From NCBI RefSeq assembly GCF_020177055.1, contig NZ_JAIQXT010000001.1, forward strand, positions 434,001 to 498,000: DNA of 64,000 nt, written 5' to 3'. Made by a program: the position numbers and the translations under genes. Position 1 is the stretch's first letter; each line of letters opens with the position of its first letter. Positions 18,575 to 27,907 of the stretch are shown piece after piece. The stretch is from Sphingomonas sp. R647 (lineage in GTDB: Bacteria; Pseudomonadota; Alphaproteobacteria; Sphingomonadales; Sphingomonadaceae). The notes under the pieces were generated by a model. The model worked only from the letters and a program-made list of their open reading frames with translations. It was not told where the DNA came from and did no database searches.

Positions 18575-18652
18575 GATCTTTTTTTGTTCCTGTCGGCGGG
18601 GTCACGGTTCAAACGCCTTGCCCTGCCACGGCAATCGCGCGATCCTGATGCG

Positions 18653-19666
18653 ATGACCGCCGCACCCGACTTCATCACCCGCCTGCCCAAGGCCGAACTG
18701 CATCTTCATATCGAGGGAAGCCTCGAGCCCGAGCTAATGTTCGCGCTGGCGAAGCGTAATCGGGTGGCGATCCCGTTCGACAGCGTCGAAGCGGTCCGCG
18801 CGGCGTACAGCTTCTCCAACCTCCAGGACTTCCTCGATATCTATTATGCCGGCGCCGATGTGCTGCGTGTCGAGCAGGATTTCTACGACCTCGCCGACGC
18901 CTATTTCGCACGCGCTGCGGCGGACGGAGTCGCGCACGCCGAAATCTTCTTCGATCCGCAAACGCACACCGATCGCGGCATCCCGTTTCAGGTAGTCGCC
19001 GATGGCCTGCTGTCCGCCATGCACGCGGCGGAGACCCGCCACGGGGTCTCCTCGAAGCTGATCCTGTGCTTCCTGCGCCATCTCGATGAGGACGCGGCCT
19101 TCGCCACGCTCAAGGCAGCTGATCCCTGGCTCGACCGGATCGCAGGAGTCGGACTCGATTCGTCCGAACTAGGCCACCCGCCCGAGAAGTTCGCGCGCGT
19201 GTTCGCTGCGGCGGGCGAGTTGGGCCTCAAGCGCGTCGCCCATGCCGGGGAAGAAGGGCCGCCCGACTATGTGTGGCAGGCGCTCGACCTGCTCAAGATC
19301 GACCGGCTGGACCATGGCAATCGCAGCCTTGAGGATCCGGCGCTGGTCCGTCGGCTCGCCGAATCGGGAATGACCCTCACGGTCTGCCCGCTCTCCAACC
19401 TCAAGCTGTGCGTGGTCGATAACCTGACGAACCACCCGCTCGACCAAATGCTCGCGCAAGGGCTCCGTGCCACGGTGAATTCCGATGATCCGGCCTATTT
19501 CGGCGGCTATGTCGCTGACAATTACCGCGCCGTCGCTGCCGCGCGTGGGCTGGGCAAAGCCGAACTCGCCCAGCTGGCACGCAACAGCTTTACCGGGTCG
19601 TTTCTGGATGAAGCGGAGAAGGCCGCCCACCTCGTCCGGCTCGATGCCTATGTGGCGGCCAACTGA
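18653..19666 (+). CDS. Adenine deaminase (adenosine deaminase superfamily)
   Basis: A 337-residue zinc hydrolase that deaminates adenine or adenosine. Zinc ligands and catalytic residues: HLHIEGS (His17, His19), AHAGEEGPPDY (197-206), LDHGNR (220-224) and NSDDPAYFGGY (276-286). The SDDPAYFGGY and EEGPP variants are those I associate with the adenine deaminase branch rather than classical adenosine deaminase, so adenine to hypoxanthine is the favoured reaction. The start at 18653 gives the normal N-terminus; longer frames cross the SOS region. It overlaps the next gene by one base (TGATG). Confidence 0.88.
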   Translation: MTAAPDFITRLPKAELHLHIEGSLEPELMFALAKRNRVAIPFDSVEAVRAAYSFSNLQDFLDIYYAGADVLRVEQDFYDLADAYFARAAADGVAHAEIFFDPQTHTDRGIPFQVVADGLLSAMHAAETRHGVSSKLILCFLRHLDEDAAFATLKAADPWLDRIAGVGLDSSELGHPPEKFARVFAAAGELGLKRVAHAGEEGPPDYVWQALDLLKIDRLDHGNRSLEDPALVRRLAESGMTLTVCPLSNLKLCVVDNLTNHPLDQMLAQGLRATVNSDDPAYFGGYVADNYRAVAAARGLGKAELAQLARNSFTGSFLDEAEKAAHLVRLDAYVAAN

Positions 19667-20184
19667 TGCCGGTTTTCGCCCCGATTTCGCATGAGCAGTT
19701 CGTGGCGGACGTGCTTGCACTGGCCGATGCTGTGCGCGCCGATGCCGACTGGCAGCCCGACTATCTGATCGGCATTGGGCGCGGCGGGCTGATCCCGGCG
19801 GTGTATCTCAGCCACGCGATCGTCGGCCCGATGCTGTCGGTGGATTACAGCGCCCGCAACGAAAACCTCGCCGCGCCCGCACTCGCGCGGCTGGCACTGC
19901 GGACGCGCGAGGGTGCGCGGCTGTTGTTTATCGACGATATCAACGACAGCGGGGCAACGATCGGTCGGCTGCGCGACGGGCTGGCGGCTGCTGGTGCGGA
20001 GGCCAGCAACGTCCGCTTCGCTACGCTGCTCGACAATGTGACATCGCACCAGCGGGTCGAGTATGCCGCGCGGACGATCGACCGATCGGTGACGAAGGAC
20101 TGGTTCGTGTTCCCGTGGGAAGCGGTCGCACCGGATGCAGCGATCGAAGCCGATGCGGCGGAGTTACCCCACCGCATCGCCTGA
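19666..20184 (+). CDS. Purine-type phosphoribosyltransferase
   Basis: A 172-residue type I phosphoribosyltransferase. The PRPP-binding motif is LLFIDDINDSGATIG (about residues 85-100), and IGIGRGGLIPAVYLSHAI is the N-terminal PPi loop. It resembles the short xanthine/hypoxanthine-type enzymes that turn a base and PRPP into a nucleotide. Its start overlaps the adenine deaminase stop, so adenine to hypoxanthine to IMP salvage by the pair is a reasonable inference. The acceptor base is not settled by sequence. Confidence 0.88.
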   Translation: MPVFAPISHEQFVADVLALADAVRADADWQPDYLIGIGRGGLIPAVYLSHAIVGPMLSVDYSARNENLAAPALARLALRTREGARLLFIDDINDSGATIGRLRDGLAAAGAEASNVRFATLLDNVTSHQRVEYAARTIDRSVTKDWFVFPWEAVAPDAAIEADAAELPHRIA

Positions 20185-20188
20185 AGAG

Positions 20189-20539
20189 TCAAAGCGCGGC
20201 GAGCGCCTGTTCGACCGCGTCCATCGTGAACGGCTTGGCCAGAACCGGGCGGTCGCGATACGCCTCGGCCACCATGTCGCCGCTGCCGCCGGTCGCGAGG
20301 ACGAACGGCAACCCCTTCGCCGCCAGCGCGTCGGCAATCGGCCAGCTCTGCTCGCCACCCGACAGGTTGACGTCGAGGATCGCGGCGTCAACGCCGCCCC
20401 CGGCGACGATCTCCAGCGCGCCGGCCACGCTTTCGGCGGTGCCGGCATGGTCCTTGCCCAGCATGTCGAGAAAATCCTCGATCATCATGGCAATCAGGGG
20501 TTCGTCCTCGACCACGAGGATGCGTTGCGGTGCGCTCAT
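20189..20539 (-). CDS. Single-domain response regulator
   Basis: A 116-residue stand-alone receiver domain without an output domain. It has the acidic pocket (VVEDEP at 9-14), phosphoacceptor Asp56 (AILDVNLSG) and the conserved Lys102 (LAKPF). It follows cckA on the same strand by about 40 bases, so phosphate exchange with the kinase is possible but unproven. It is convergent with the phosphoribosyltransferase gene. Confidence 0.92.
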   Translation of the reverse strand: MSAPQRILVVEDEPLIAMMIEDFLDMLGKDHAGTAESVAGALEIVAGGGVDAAILDVNLSGGEQSWPIADALAAKGLPFVLATGGSGDMVAEAYRDRPVLAKPFTMDAVEQALAAL

Positions 20540-20579
20540 CGCGCCAGCATGTGCCCGACTATCGCCCAGCGGTCGAGTG

Positions 20580-22967
20580 CTATTTCGCGGTCATCACCGA
20601 CCGGGCAAGCTCCGCAAGTTGCTGGACTGAAAAGGGTTTCGGAAGAAATGCGACATTGTCGAGGTCGATCGACTTGCGCAGCTGTTCCTCGGCGTAGCCG
20701 GACATGAAGATGATCTTGAGGTCCGGATACTTCTTGCGCGCCTGACGCACCATGGTTGGGCCATCCATCGTCGGCATTACCACATCGCTGATCAGCAGGT
20801 CGGGCTTGCCGCTTTTCTCCAGCAATTCCAGCGCCGCTTCACCATTCTCGGCCGTCAGCACGGTATAGCCCTGCCGCGCCAGCGCACGCTCCGCGACGGC
20901 GCGCACCATCGCCTCGTCCTCGACCAGCAGGATCGTACCGGTACCCCACAGATCGCCCTGCACCGCCTTGGCGGTCGGCAGCTGCGCGGTCGGCTCGGGC
21001 GCCGTGTGGACCGGCAGGTAAATGGTGAACACCGCACCCTTGCCCGGCTCGCTCTCGGCAAAGATGAACCCGCCCGACTGCTTTATGATGCCATAGACGG
21101 TCGACAGGCCAAGGCCGGTCCCCTTCCCCACTTCCTTGGTCGTGAAGAACGGCTCCCAGATATGCGCGAGCACGTCCGCCGGAATGCCCGATCCGGTGTC
21201 GGACACCCGCAGCGCGGTATAGTCGCCGACCGGCAGGACATCCTCGTCCATCGCCCGCACTTCATGTGCTGCGACGCTCAGCGTCTCGATCGTCAGGGTG
21301 CCGCCGCCATTGGGGTTCTTCGCCAGCATCGCGTCGCGTGCATTGACGGCAAGATTGACAACGACCTGTTCCAACTGCCCGGGGTCGGCGCGGACCGGAC
21401 CAAGGTTGCGGCCGTGATTGACCACCAGCTCGACCGTCTCGCCCAGCAGGCGTTTGAGCAGGTTCGACACTTCGGAAATGATGTCGGGCAGCTGCAACAG
21501 CTGCGGCCGCAGCGTCTGCTGGCGCGAAAAGGCGAGCAACTGGCGGGTCAGCGCGGCGGCGCGGTTCGAGTTGAGCAGGATCTGCTGGATATCGTCATAG
21601 TCGCTGTCGCCGGGCGCATGGCGCATCAGCATCAGGTCGCAATGGCCGATGATCGCGGTCAGGATGTTGTTGAAGTCGTGCGCGACGCCCCCGGCCAATT
21701 GGCCGACCGCCTGCATCTTGGTCGCCTGCGCCACCTGTCGCTTGAGCTGCCCCTCCTCACCCGCATCACGCAGGCTGAGCAGAACGGCTGCGTCGCCCAG
21801 GCCACGCGCCGAGGCGATCGACAGCGACACCGCCTCGTCCGGAGCCTGCGCGAAGCGGACGGTGAGGTCCATCGGATGCACCGCACCCGCCGCAAAGCGC
21901 CGCACCGCATCGGCCAGCGTGCTCTTGTCCTCACGCACCACCAGGTCGCCCGGGTAGAGCGGCGGCGCATCGCCATTCACGTGCGCGGCGCGGACAAAGG
22001 CATCGTTCATGAAGGCGAAGCGGCCATCCGCCCCGACCAGCGCGATGCCGGTGGGGAGCAGCGCGATCAACGACCGGACATGCGCGGTCGATTCCGCGCC
22101 CATCTCCTGCGCCGGGGCATATTCCTCATCGAGCAGCGCCACCAGCATCGGCGTCGCATCGCCGTCGAGGAAGGGGATTTCGAGCACGCGGATCGGCGTC
22201 CCCGACAGCCCCTCGCGCTCGAACCGCACCGTCCCGCGATTGTCGGTGATCAGGAAGCGGGTGATGTCCCGCCCCTCGATCATCGCCAGCTCGTCACCCA
22301 CAGCGCGCAGCCGCAGCACGCGATTGGCGGCGCGCACTCGGCCATCGGCGCCGATCAGCGCCATCATGATCCCGGCCTGACCCAGCCGGTCGCCCGATTT
22401 CCCGGCGACCAGCGCCTGCGCCTGCTTGGTCAGGTCCACCGCATCGGCACCGGCGAAGCGCCACACCAGCAGCGAATCCCCAACGCGTGCGACATGCGCG
22501 GTCAACTTGGCCCCGGCGGCGTCGAACGATCCGCTCGACGCCTGCCCGTCGCGCCACGCCGCGCGCCCGGCGCTACCCAGCTGTGACGCGGCCCAGTCGC
22601 CGATCACCACTGCGGGGGGCGCCGGATAGCCGGGGAACAGCGTCCCGAACCGCTCGTTCGCACAGACCAGCCGCCCGGCACGATCGGTGACCGCGATCGC
22701 GTCGTTGCTCATCGACGCCAGCATATTGGCCAGCGACCAGTCGATCTCACTCGCTTGCGACGAGGCCTCCGCCGCAACGGCAGGTCGCCGCAGCAACGTC
22801 ACCGCCAGCGCGATCAGCACCGCCGTCGCGAAGAATCCGGCCGCCACCGGTAGCGAGTCGATCGCCCACAGCACCGCGCCGACCGCGACCGCGCCCGCAG
22901 CGATAGCGACGATCAGCGGGCCGGTGATGCCGGGGGAGTCGTCAGTCGGGGCGGGAGTTGCGGGCAT
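20580..22967 (-). CDS. cckA: Hybrid sensor histidine kinase CckA
   Basis: A 795-residue membrane kinase of the CtrA control pathway. Order: two N-terminal hydrophobic helices (about 15-60), PAS-like sensor regions (about 80-400), a HisKA domain with QLAGGVAHDFNNILTAI (phosphoacceptor His430), an ATPase domain with NLAVNARDAM and GTGLGLSTVYGIIKQSGG, and a C-terminal receiver with LISDVVMPTMDG (Asp near 728). Phosphate passes through ChpT to CtrA and CpdR in relatives; those genes are not here. FNR-like or SOS control is not visible. Confidence 0.95.
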   Translation of the reverse strand: MPATPAPTDDSPGITGPLIVAIAAGAVAVGAVLWAIDSLPVAAGFFATAVLIALAVTLLRRPAVAAEASSQASEIDWSLANMLASMSNDAIAVTDRAGRLVCANERFGTLFPGYPAPPAVVIGDWAASQLGSAGRAAWRDGQASSGSFDAAGAKLTAHVARVGDSLLVWRFAGADAVDLTKQAQALVAGKSGDRLGQAGIMMALIGADGRVRAANRVLRLRAVGDELAMIEGRDITRFLITDNRGTVRFEREGLSGTPIRVLEIPFLDGDATPMLVALLDEEYAPAQEMGAESTAHVRSLIALLPTGIALVGADGRFAFMNDAFVRAAHVNGDAPPLYPGDLVVREDKSTLADAVRRFAAGAVHPMDLTVRFAQAPDEAVSLSIASARGLGDAAVLLSLRDAGEEGQLKRQVAQATKMQAVGQLAGGVAHDFNNILTAIIGHCDLMLMRHAPGDSDYDDIQQILLNSNRAAALTRQLLAFSRQQTLRPQLLQLPDIISEVSNLLKRLLGETVELVVNHGRNLGPVRADPGQLEQVVVNLAVNARDAMLAKNPNGGGTLTIETLSVAAHEVRAMDEDVLPVGDYTALRVSDTGSGIPADVLAHIWEPFFTTKEVGKGTGLGLSTVYGIIKQSGGFIFAESEPGKGAVFTIYLPVHTAPEPTAQLPTAKAVQGDLWGTGTILLVEDEAMVRAVAERALARQGYTVLTAENGEAALELLEKSGKPDLLISDVVMPTMDGPTMVRQARKKYPDLKIIFMSGYAEEQLRKSIDLDNVAFLPKPFSVQQLAELARSVMTAK

Positions 22968-23005
22968 GGCCCCCTTTCCCGCCCCGCTGGCATAGCGTCA
23001 AGCGC

Positions 23006-25060
23006 TCACCAGACGCGGACGCGCTTTGCCGGGTCCAGATACAGCTTCTCGCCCGGCTTCGCGCCGAATGCACCATACCAGGGGTCGAGGTTGCGGACGA
23101 CCCAGGCGCGCTGGATCGACGGGCTGTGCGGATCGGTCAGCAGGCGCTGGCGCAGGTTCGCCTCGCGATAGTTGCGACGCCACACCTGCGCCCAGCCAAG
23201 GTAGAAGCGCTGGTCGCCGGTGAACCCGTCAATCACCGGCGCTTCCTTGCCGCCCAGCGCGTGCTTGTACGCGTCATAGGCGATGGTGAGGCCGGCGAGA
23301 TCGCCGATATTCTCGCCCAGCGTGAACTCGCCCTTCACATGCTCACCGGGCAGCGGCTCATAGGCGTCATACTGCGCGATCAGCGCCTTGCCCGCCGCCT
23401 CGAACGCCTTGACGTCTGCAGGCGTCCACCAGTCGGACAGCTCGCCCTTCTCGTTATACTTGGCGCCCTGATCGTCGAAATGATGGCTGATCTCGTGGCC
23501 GATCACCGCGCCGATGCCGCCATAGTTGATCGCCGGGTCAGCCTTGGGGTCGAAGAAGGGCGGCTGAAGGATTGCGGCGGGGAACACGACTTCCATCATG
23601 CCGAAATTGGCATAGGCGTTCACCGTCTGGGGCAGCATGCCCCATTCCCACCGGCGCACCGGTCCGCCCAGCTTGTCGAGCATATAGGCATAGTCGAAGC
23701 GGTTCGAGCGGACGGCGTTGCCGAACAGGTCGTCAGCCTTGACCTCGAGGCCCGCATAGCTGCGCCACTGATCAGGATAGCCGACCTTGACGGTGAAGTT
23801 CTTGAGCTTCGCCTTGGCGCGCGCCTTGGTCTGCGGCTGCATCCAGTCGAGCGAGTCGATCCGGCGGCCCATCGCGTCGAGCACGTTGGCGACGAGCTTG
23901 TTCATCTCCGCCTTGTACTCCGCGGGGAAATAGCGCGCGGCATATTCCTTGCCCAGTTCCTCGCCCAGCGCACCCTCAGTGAAGCTGACGCCGCGCTTCC
24001 AGCGCTCCTCGCGCTGCGGCGTGCCCTGAAGCGTCGTGCCATAGAAAGCAAAGTTGGTGTCGGCGACCGCATCGGGCAGATAATCGGCCATCGCACCCAG
24101 GCTGCGGACCAGCATCTGATCCTTGACCACCGCCAGCGGCGCGTCGTCCAGGATCTTGGCGATGCCGGTCACCGCGCCCGGCTGGCCGACCAGCACTTCG
24201 GTGATCTTGGGGCTCACCGCCTTCAGGATCGCGGGCATGTCGAGCGTCCTGGACGACAGCTTGGCCGTCTCTGCCAGCGTGAACTTGTTATAAGTCTTGG
24301 CCGCGTCGCCCGATTCCTCGCGCGTCCACTGCACCTTGGCGATGCTGGTCTCAAGGTCGAGGATTGCCTTGGCCCGCGCCTCGGCATTCGCCTCGCCCGC
24401 CAGCGTCAGCATCTTCGTCAGATAGCCGAGATAGCCGGTGCGGATCGCAGCCATCTTGGGGTTGTCGAGCAGATACATGTCGCGATCAGGCAGCCCCGTG
24501 CCGCCCTGATAGATCGAGAAGATATATTGGGTCGGGATCTTGTCGTCCTGGCCAACATAGCCGCCAAACGGTCCGGGAATGCCCATCTTCACGCCTTCGA
24601 CCACCAAAGCGGCATAGCCCGCCTTGCTGTCGAGCGCCTTGATCTTGCCCAGCCACGGCTGGATCGGCGCCAGCCCGCGTGCCTCGACCGTCGCCGTGTC
24701 GAGATAGCTGGTGTACGCGCGCCCGACCATGCTGGCCTGATCGTCCTTCACCTCATCCAGAATGCCGCGCACCCGCTCCTTCGACAGATCATCGAGCGCG
24801 GTGAACATGCCATAGTTGGACTTGTCCGCGGGGATCGGCGTGTTCTTTGCCCAGGCCCCGTTCGAGAAGGCGTAGAAATCCTCGCCCGCCGCAACGCTGC
24901 GGTCCATCCCCGTTACATCGAAGCCGAAGCTGCCGAGCTGCGGCTTGGCTGCGGGAGCCGGCGCCGGGGCAGCCGACGGCGCTTCTGCGCTGGTCGACGG
25001 TGTGCAGCCGCTCGCCAGCGCGGTTCCGGCGAGGAGGACGGGGATCAGGAGAAGACGCAT
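23006..25060 (-). CDS. M13 family metallopeptidase, lipoprotein
   Basis: A 684-residue neprilysin/PepO-type zinc endopeptidase anchored as a lipoprotein: signal MRLLLIPVLLAGTALASGC with lipidated Cys19, then an Ala/Pro-rich linker. The catalytic region has HEISHHFDDQG (zinc His at 522 and 526), GENIGD with the third ligand Glu near 583, and the C-terminal WRRNY and DP-x-KRVRVW end typical of the family. It faces the periplasm and probably degrades oligopeptides. GENIGD replaces the usual GENIAD. Confidence 0.95.
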   Translation of the reverse strand: MRLLLIPVLLAGTALASGCTPSTSAEAPSAAPAPAPAAKPQLGSFGFDVTGMDRSVAAGEDFYAFSNGAWAKNTPIPADKSNYGMFTALDDLSKERVRGILDEVKDDQASMVGRAYTSYLDTATVEARGLAPIQPWLGKIKALDSKAGYAALVVEGVKMGIPGPFGGYVGQDDKIPTQYIFSIYQGGTGLPDRDMYLLDNPKMAAIRTGYLGYLTKMLTLAGEANAEARAKAILDLETSIAKVQWTREESGDAAKTYNKFTLAETAKLSSRTLDMPAILKAVSPKITEVLVGQPGAVTGIAKILDDAPLAVVKDQMLVRSLGAMADYLPDAVADTNFAFYGTTLQGTPQREERWKRGVSFTEGALGEELGKEYAARYFPAEYKAEMNKLVANVLDAMGRRIDSLDWMQPQTKARAKAKLKNFTVKVGYPDQWRSYAGLEVKADDLFGNAVRSNRFDYAYMLDKLGGPVRRWEWGMLPQTVNAYANFGMMEVVFPAAILQPPFFDPKADPAINYGGIGAVIGHEISHHFDDQGAKYNEKGELSDWWTPADVKAFEAAGKALIAQYDAYEPLPGEHVKGEFTLGENIGDLAGLTIAYDAYKHALGGKEAPVIDGFTGDQRFYLGWAQVWRRNYREANLRQRLLTDPHSPSIQRAWVVRNLDPWYGAFGAKPGEKLYLDPAKRVRVW

Positions 25061-25117
25061 CGGGCACCCTTCGGGACATTAGAAAACGCCCGTGTCTTAC
25101 GCCGATGATACGCCCGA

Positions 25118-25690
25118 TCAAGTCTCGGAAGAAACTTTATTGCGGAGTGCGACCCGCTTGCGCCATTTGCGCGCAACCCAGGCGCGCCAGAGCAAAATGG
25201 ACATGCCGTAGCCTGCCACCGCCGACGCCACCGAAATGACCAGCAGCCCGATCAGCAGCGCCGGAGCCGCCTGCGAAAACAGCCAGCTCATCCATTCGCC
25301 GACACCCGCATGATGCTCGACCAGCGCCATGAACCCCGACACATCGGCGCTCCGCCCTAGCATCACATTGCCGGTGTACACCGAGCCATAGAGGATGAAC
25401 GGCGTGGTCGCGGGATTGCTGAGGAACGTCATCGCCGCAGCGATCGGCACATTGGCGCGGAACGGCAGCGCCAGCATCGCCGCGCCCGCGATCTGAAGCC
25501 CCGGGATCAGCAGGAAGATACCGACCAGCAGCCCCAGCGCCACGCCACGCGGCACCGACCGACGAGTAAATCGCCACAATTCCGGGGCGAGAACGCGATG
25601 GGCAACGGGACGCAGCCAGCGGATCTGCTCGATCGACTCGCGGGTCGGCATGTTGCGATGCCACCAAGCGCTGAGACGACTCGGTTTCAT
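25118..25690 (-). CDS. DUF2062 domain membrane protein
   Basis: A 190-residue protein. Residues 40-190 match DUF2062: ...WRFTRRSVPRGVALGLLVG... then NVPIAAAMTFLSNPATTPFIL, the SNPxTxPxx hallmark, and a final hydrophobic helix with a basic tail (RKWRKRVALRNK). The ATG at 25690 comes one base after the smpB stop (TGACATG), so the genes are cotranscribed. The function is unknown. Confidence 0.9.
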   Translation of the reverse strand: MKPSRLSAWWHRNMPTRESIEQIRWLRPVAHRVLAPELWRFTRRSVPRGVALGLLVGIFLLIPGLQIAGAAMLALPFRANVPIAAAMTFLSNPATTPFILYGSVYTGNVMLGRSADVSGFMALVEHHAGVGEWMSWLFSQAAPALLIGLLVISVASAVAGYGMSILLWRAWVARKWRKRVALRNKVSSET

Positions 25691-25691
25691 G

Positions 25692-26174
25692 TCACCCGCG
25701 ATCGCGGAGGATCCGCCCCTGTTCACGCTTCCAGTCCCGTTCCTTGATCGACTCGCGCTTGTCGTGAGTCTTCTTGCCCTTCGCCAGCGCCAGCTCGACC
25801 TTCGCGCGACCGCGACCGTTGAAGTAGATCGACATCGGGATCAGCGTCATGCCCTCCCGCGCGACCGCGCCCTGCAGCTTTTCTACCTGGCGTTCGTGAA
25901 GGAGCAATTTACGGGGACGCTTCGGTTCGTGATTAAAGCGGTTTCCGTGCGAAAATTCGGGGATGTTGGCGTTGACCAGCCACGCCTGCCCGTCGCGCAC
26001 CTCGGCATAGCTCTCCGCGATCGACCCTTCGCCAAATCGCAGCGACTTCACCTCGGTCCCCTGCAGCGCGATCCCCGCCTCGAAAAACTCCTCGAGGAAA
26101 TACTCGTACCTCGCCTTGCGGTTCTCCGCGACGATCTTCTTCTTGTCGAATTCAAGGGGACGAGGGCGTGCCAT
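25692..26174 (-). CDS. smpB: SsrA-binding protein SmpB
   Basis: A 160-residue OB-fold protein that binds tmRNA and carries it to stalled ribosomes. Hallmarks: [31 protein letters not shown], and the basic C-terminal tail [20 protein letters not shown] that enters the mRNA channel. The ssrA gene itself is not in the window. It leads a pair with the DUF2062 gene. Confidence 0.98.
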   Translation of the reverse strand: MARPRPLEFDKKKIVAENRKARYEYFLEEFFEAGIALQGTEVKSLRFGEGSIAESYAEVRDGQAWLVNANIPEFSHGNRFNHEPKRPRKLLLHERQVEKLQGAVAREGMTLIPMSIYFNGRGRAKVELALAKGKKTHDKRESIKERDWKREQGRILRDRG

Positions 26175-26231
26175 GGGACGCGCGATGTAGGCGTGCGGGG
26201 GGAGAAAGGGAAGCGATGGCTTCCGAAACCG

Positions 26232-26960
26232 TCAGCCACACTGCCAAAACATGCGAACCTCAGGCTTTGGGTCGCCTTCTGTGAGGAACAGATAGGCGAT
26301 CCCGCCGCCGAAATTGGGGCCGTCAGCGTAGGCTGCGCGCCCCTCCCATGCTTCGGGATCAGGCTTCACCCAAGGACATGGGGCGTCGGGCATTGAGAGA
26401 AAACTATAACCGCTGTCCAGCTGACCGATGAATCGCCAACCCTTCGGCGCCTCGTCTGGGCTTTGTACCCAGCTCGGCACGCTTCCCAGCTTCGTCCCGT
26501 TAGTAACCTTGCGCCAGACATTCTCACCGAGTTCAAGAAATTTCTCGTCTGAATAGAATGCCATGGCCTCGGCGTCGGTCACTGAATCATCGCGAGCGAC
26601 CCATCCTGCAATCACGACTGCATTATCCAATGGGGGCGTGTCAGCTGGCAGGGGAGTCTGAATTCCAGTCAGGTTTTCAGGCTCCACCACGAGGCAAGCG
26701 TTCGCGCCGGAGGTTGCGCTCCAAGTGTCGCACATGCCGGGATCGTGACTGCATTGGAACACGAACAAAATCCGGCCATTACGCCCGAGGTCGAGCCGAT
26801 CAGGATGATGCGCGAGCTGGGCGAGAAGCGATTGCGACTTTCCACATTCCGCACACAACGGCCAGTCTGCCGTCGCTAGTCCGAACGGTATGCCACCCAA
26901 TCGCTCAATGCTGGCGCTGCTCTCTTCCGGAAGCCGGATATCCGGGACAAAGTAGCGCAT
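26232..26960 (-). CDS. DUF1963/YwqG-like protein
   Basis: A 242-residue soluble protein. The pattern RLGGIPFGLATADWPLCAEC then GKSQSLLAQL resembles the DUF1963 (YwqG) fold, where a GG.P......WP.C..CG.....LAQ motif is common; FVFQCSHDPGMCDTWS adds two more cysteines that could form a zinc site. Hand-counted rows are 50-58 % GC, below the flanking core genes, and the gene interrupts the smpB-dapA interval. DUF1963 proteins occur in some immunity loci, but no toxin is adjacent. Function unknown. Confidence 0.75.
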   Translation of the reverse strand: MRYFVPDIRLPEESSASIERLGGIPFGLATADWPLCAECGKSQSLLAQLAHHPDRLDLGRNGRILFVFQCSHDPGMCDTWSATSGANACLVVEPENLTGIQTPLPADTPPLDNAVVIAGWVARDDSVTDAEAMAFYSDEKFLELGENVWRKVTNGTKLGSVPSWVQSPDEAPKGWRFIGQLDSGYSFLSMPDAPCPWVKPDPEAWEGRAAYADGPNFGGGIAYLFLTEGDPKPEVRMFWQCG

Positions 26961-26963
26961 CGT

Positions 26964-27845
26964 TCAGATAATCCCCGCCGCCGCCATCGCCGCATCGACC
27001 GCCGCCTTGCTCGCGTCGCTCGGCGCGACCATCGGCAGGCGCAGTTCGGCGCAAATCTCGGGCCGCAGCTTGTTCACCGCGTACTTCACCGGCCCCGGCG
27101 AGGCGTCGGTGAACAGCGCGAGGTGCAGCGCGAACAGCCGGTCGTGGAGCGCCAGCGCCACCGCCGTGTCGCCCTCGGCCCAGGCCGCCTGAAACTGCGC
27201 GCACAGCTTGGGCGCGACATTCGCGGCGACCGAAATGCACCCGACCCCACCCATCGCGTTGAAGGCGAGCGCGGTTTCGTCGTTGCCCGACAGCTGGGCA
27301 AGGCCATTACGCAGCGCGGCGCGATGCTTGGATACGCGGGTCAGGTCGCCGCTCGCATCCTTGATCGCCACGAACTTGTCCGGAAACGCCTCAACGATGC
27401 GGACTACCGTTTCGGGCTGGATGTCGGTCACGGTGCGACCGGGGACATTGTAGAGGATGATCGGCAGGTCGCATTCGCCCGCCACCGCCGCGAAATGCTG
27501 GAAGATGCCTTCCTGGCTCGGGCGGTTGTAATAAGGCGGGACCATCAGCACCGCATCTGCACCGGCTTCCTTCGCCGCCTGAACGTTGCCGATCGCGACG
27601 CGCGTGTCGTTCGACCCTGCGCCTGCAATCACCGGCACGCGACCGCGCACCTGCTCGGCGCACACGCGCACAACCTCGAAATGCTCGTCCTTGGACAGCG
27701 TCGCCGCCTCGCCCGTGGTACCCACCGGGACCAGAGCCGACGATCCTTCGCTGATCTGCCACTCCACGAAATCGCGGAATACGTCCTCCGCAAAGCTGCC
27801 GTTACGGAATGGTGTGATCAGGGCGGGGATGGAACCTGCGAACAT
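26964..27845 (-). CDS. dapA: 4-hydroxy-tetrahydrodipicolinate synthase
   Basis: A 293-residue TIM-barrel lyase that condenses pyruvate with aspartate semialdehyde in lysine and diaminopimelate synthesis. The Schiff-base lysine is in VAIKDASGDL and the catalytic tyrosine in VPPYYNRPSQEG; PVGTTGEAATL is the substrate loop. The ATG at 27845 gives the family N-terminus MFAGSIPALITPF; a TTG nine bases upstream with better spacing to GGGG is an alternative. Confidence 0.97.
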   Translation of the reverse strand: MFAGSIPALITPFRNGSFAEDVFRDFVEWQISEGSSALVPVGTTGEAATLSKDEHFEVVRVCAEQVRGRVPVIAGAGSNDTRVAIGNVQAAKEAGADAVLMVPPYYNRPSQEGIFQHFAAVAGECDLPIILYNVPGRTVTDIQPETVVRIVEAFPDKFVAIKDASGDLTRVSKHRAALRNGLAQLSGNDETALAFNAMGGVGCISVAANVAPKLCAQFQAAWAEGDTAVALALHDRLFALHLALFTDASPGPVKYAVNKLRPEICAELRLPMVAPSDASKAAVDAAMAAAGII

Positions 27846-27907
27846 ATGCGTCAAAATGCCCCAATCGTCGGAAATTCGGGGTGGCCAATAGGGGGCGATT
27901 GCGTATC

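Noticed and set aside
20189..20539. Calling the small receiver CpdR because it is near cckA
   Set aside because: Its sequence lacks the pattern I expect of CpdR, and proximity alone is not enough.
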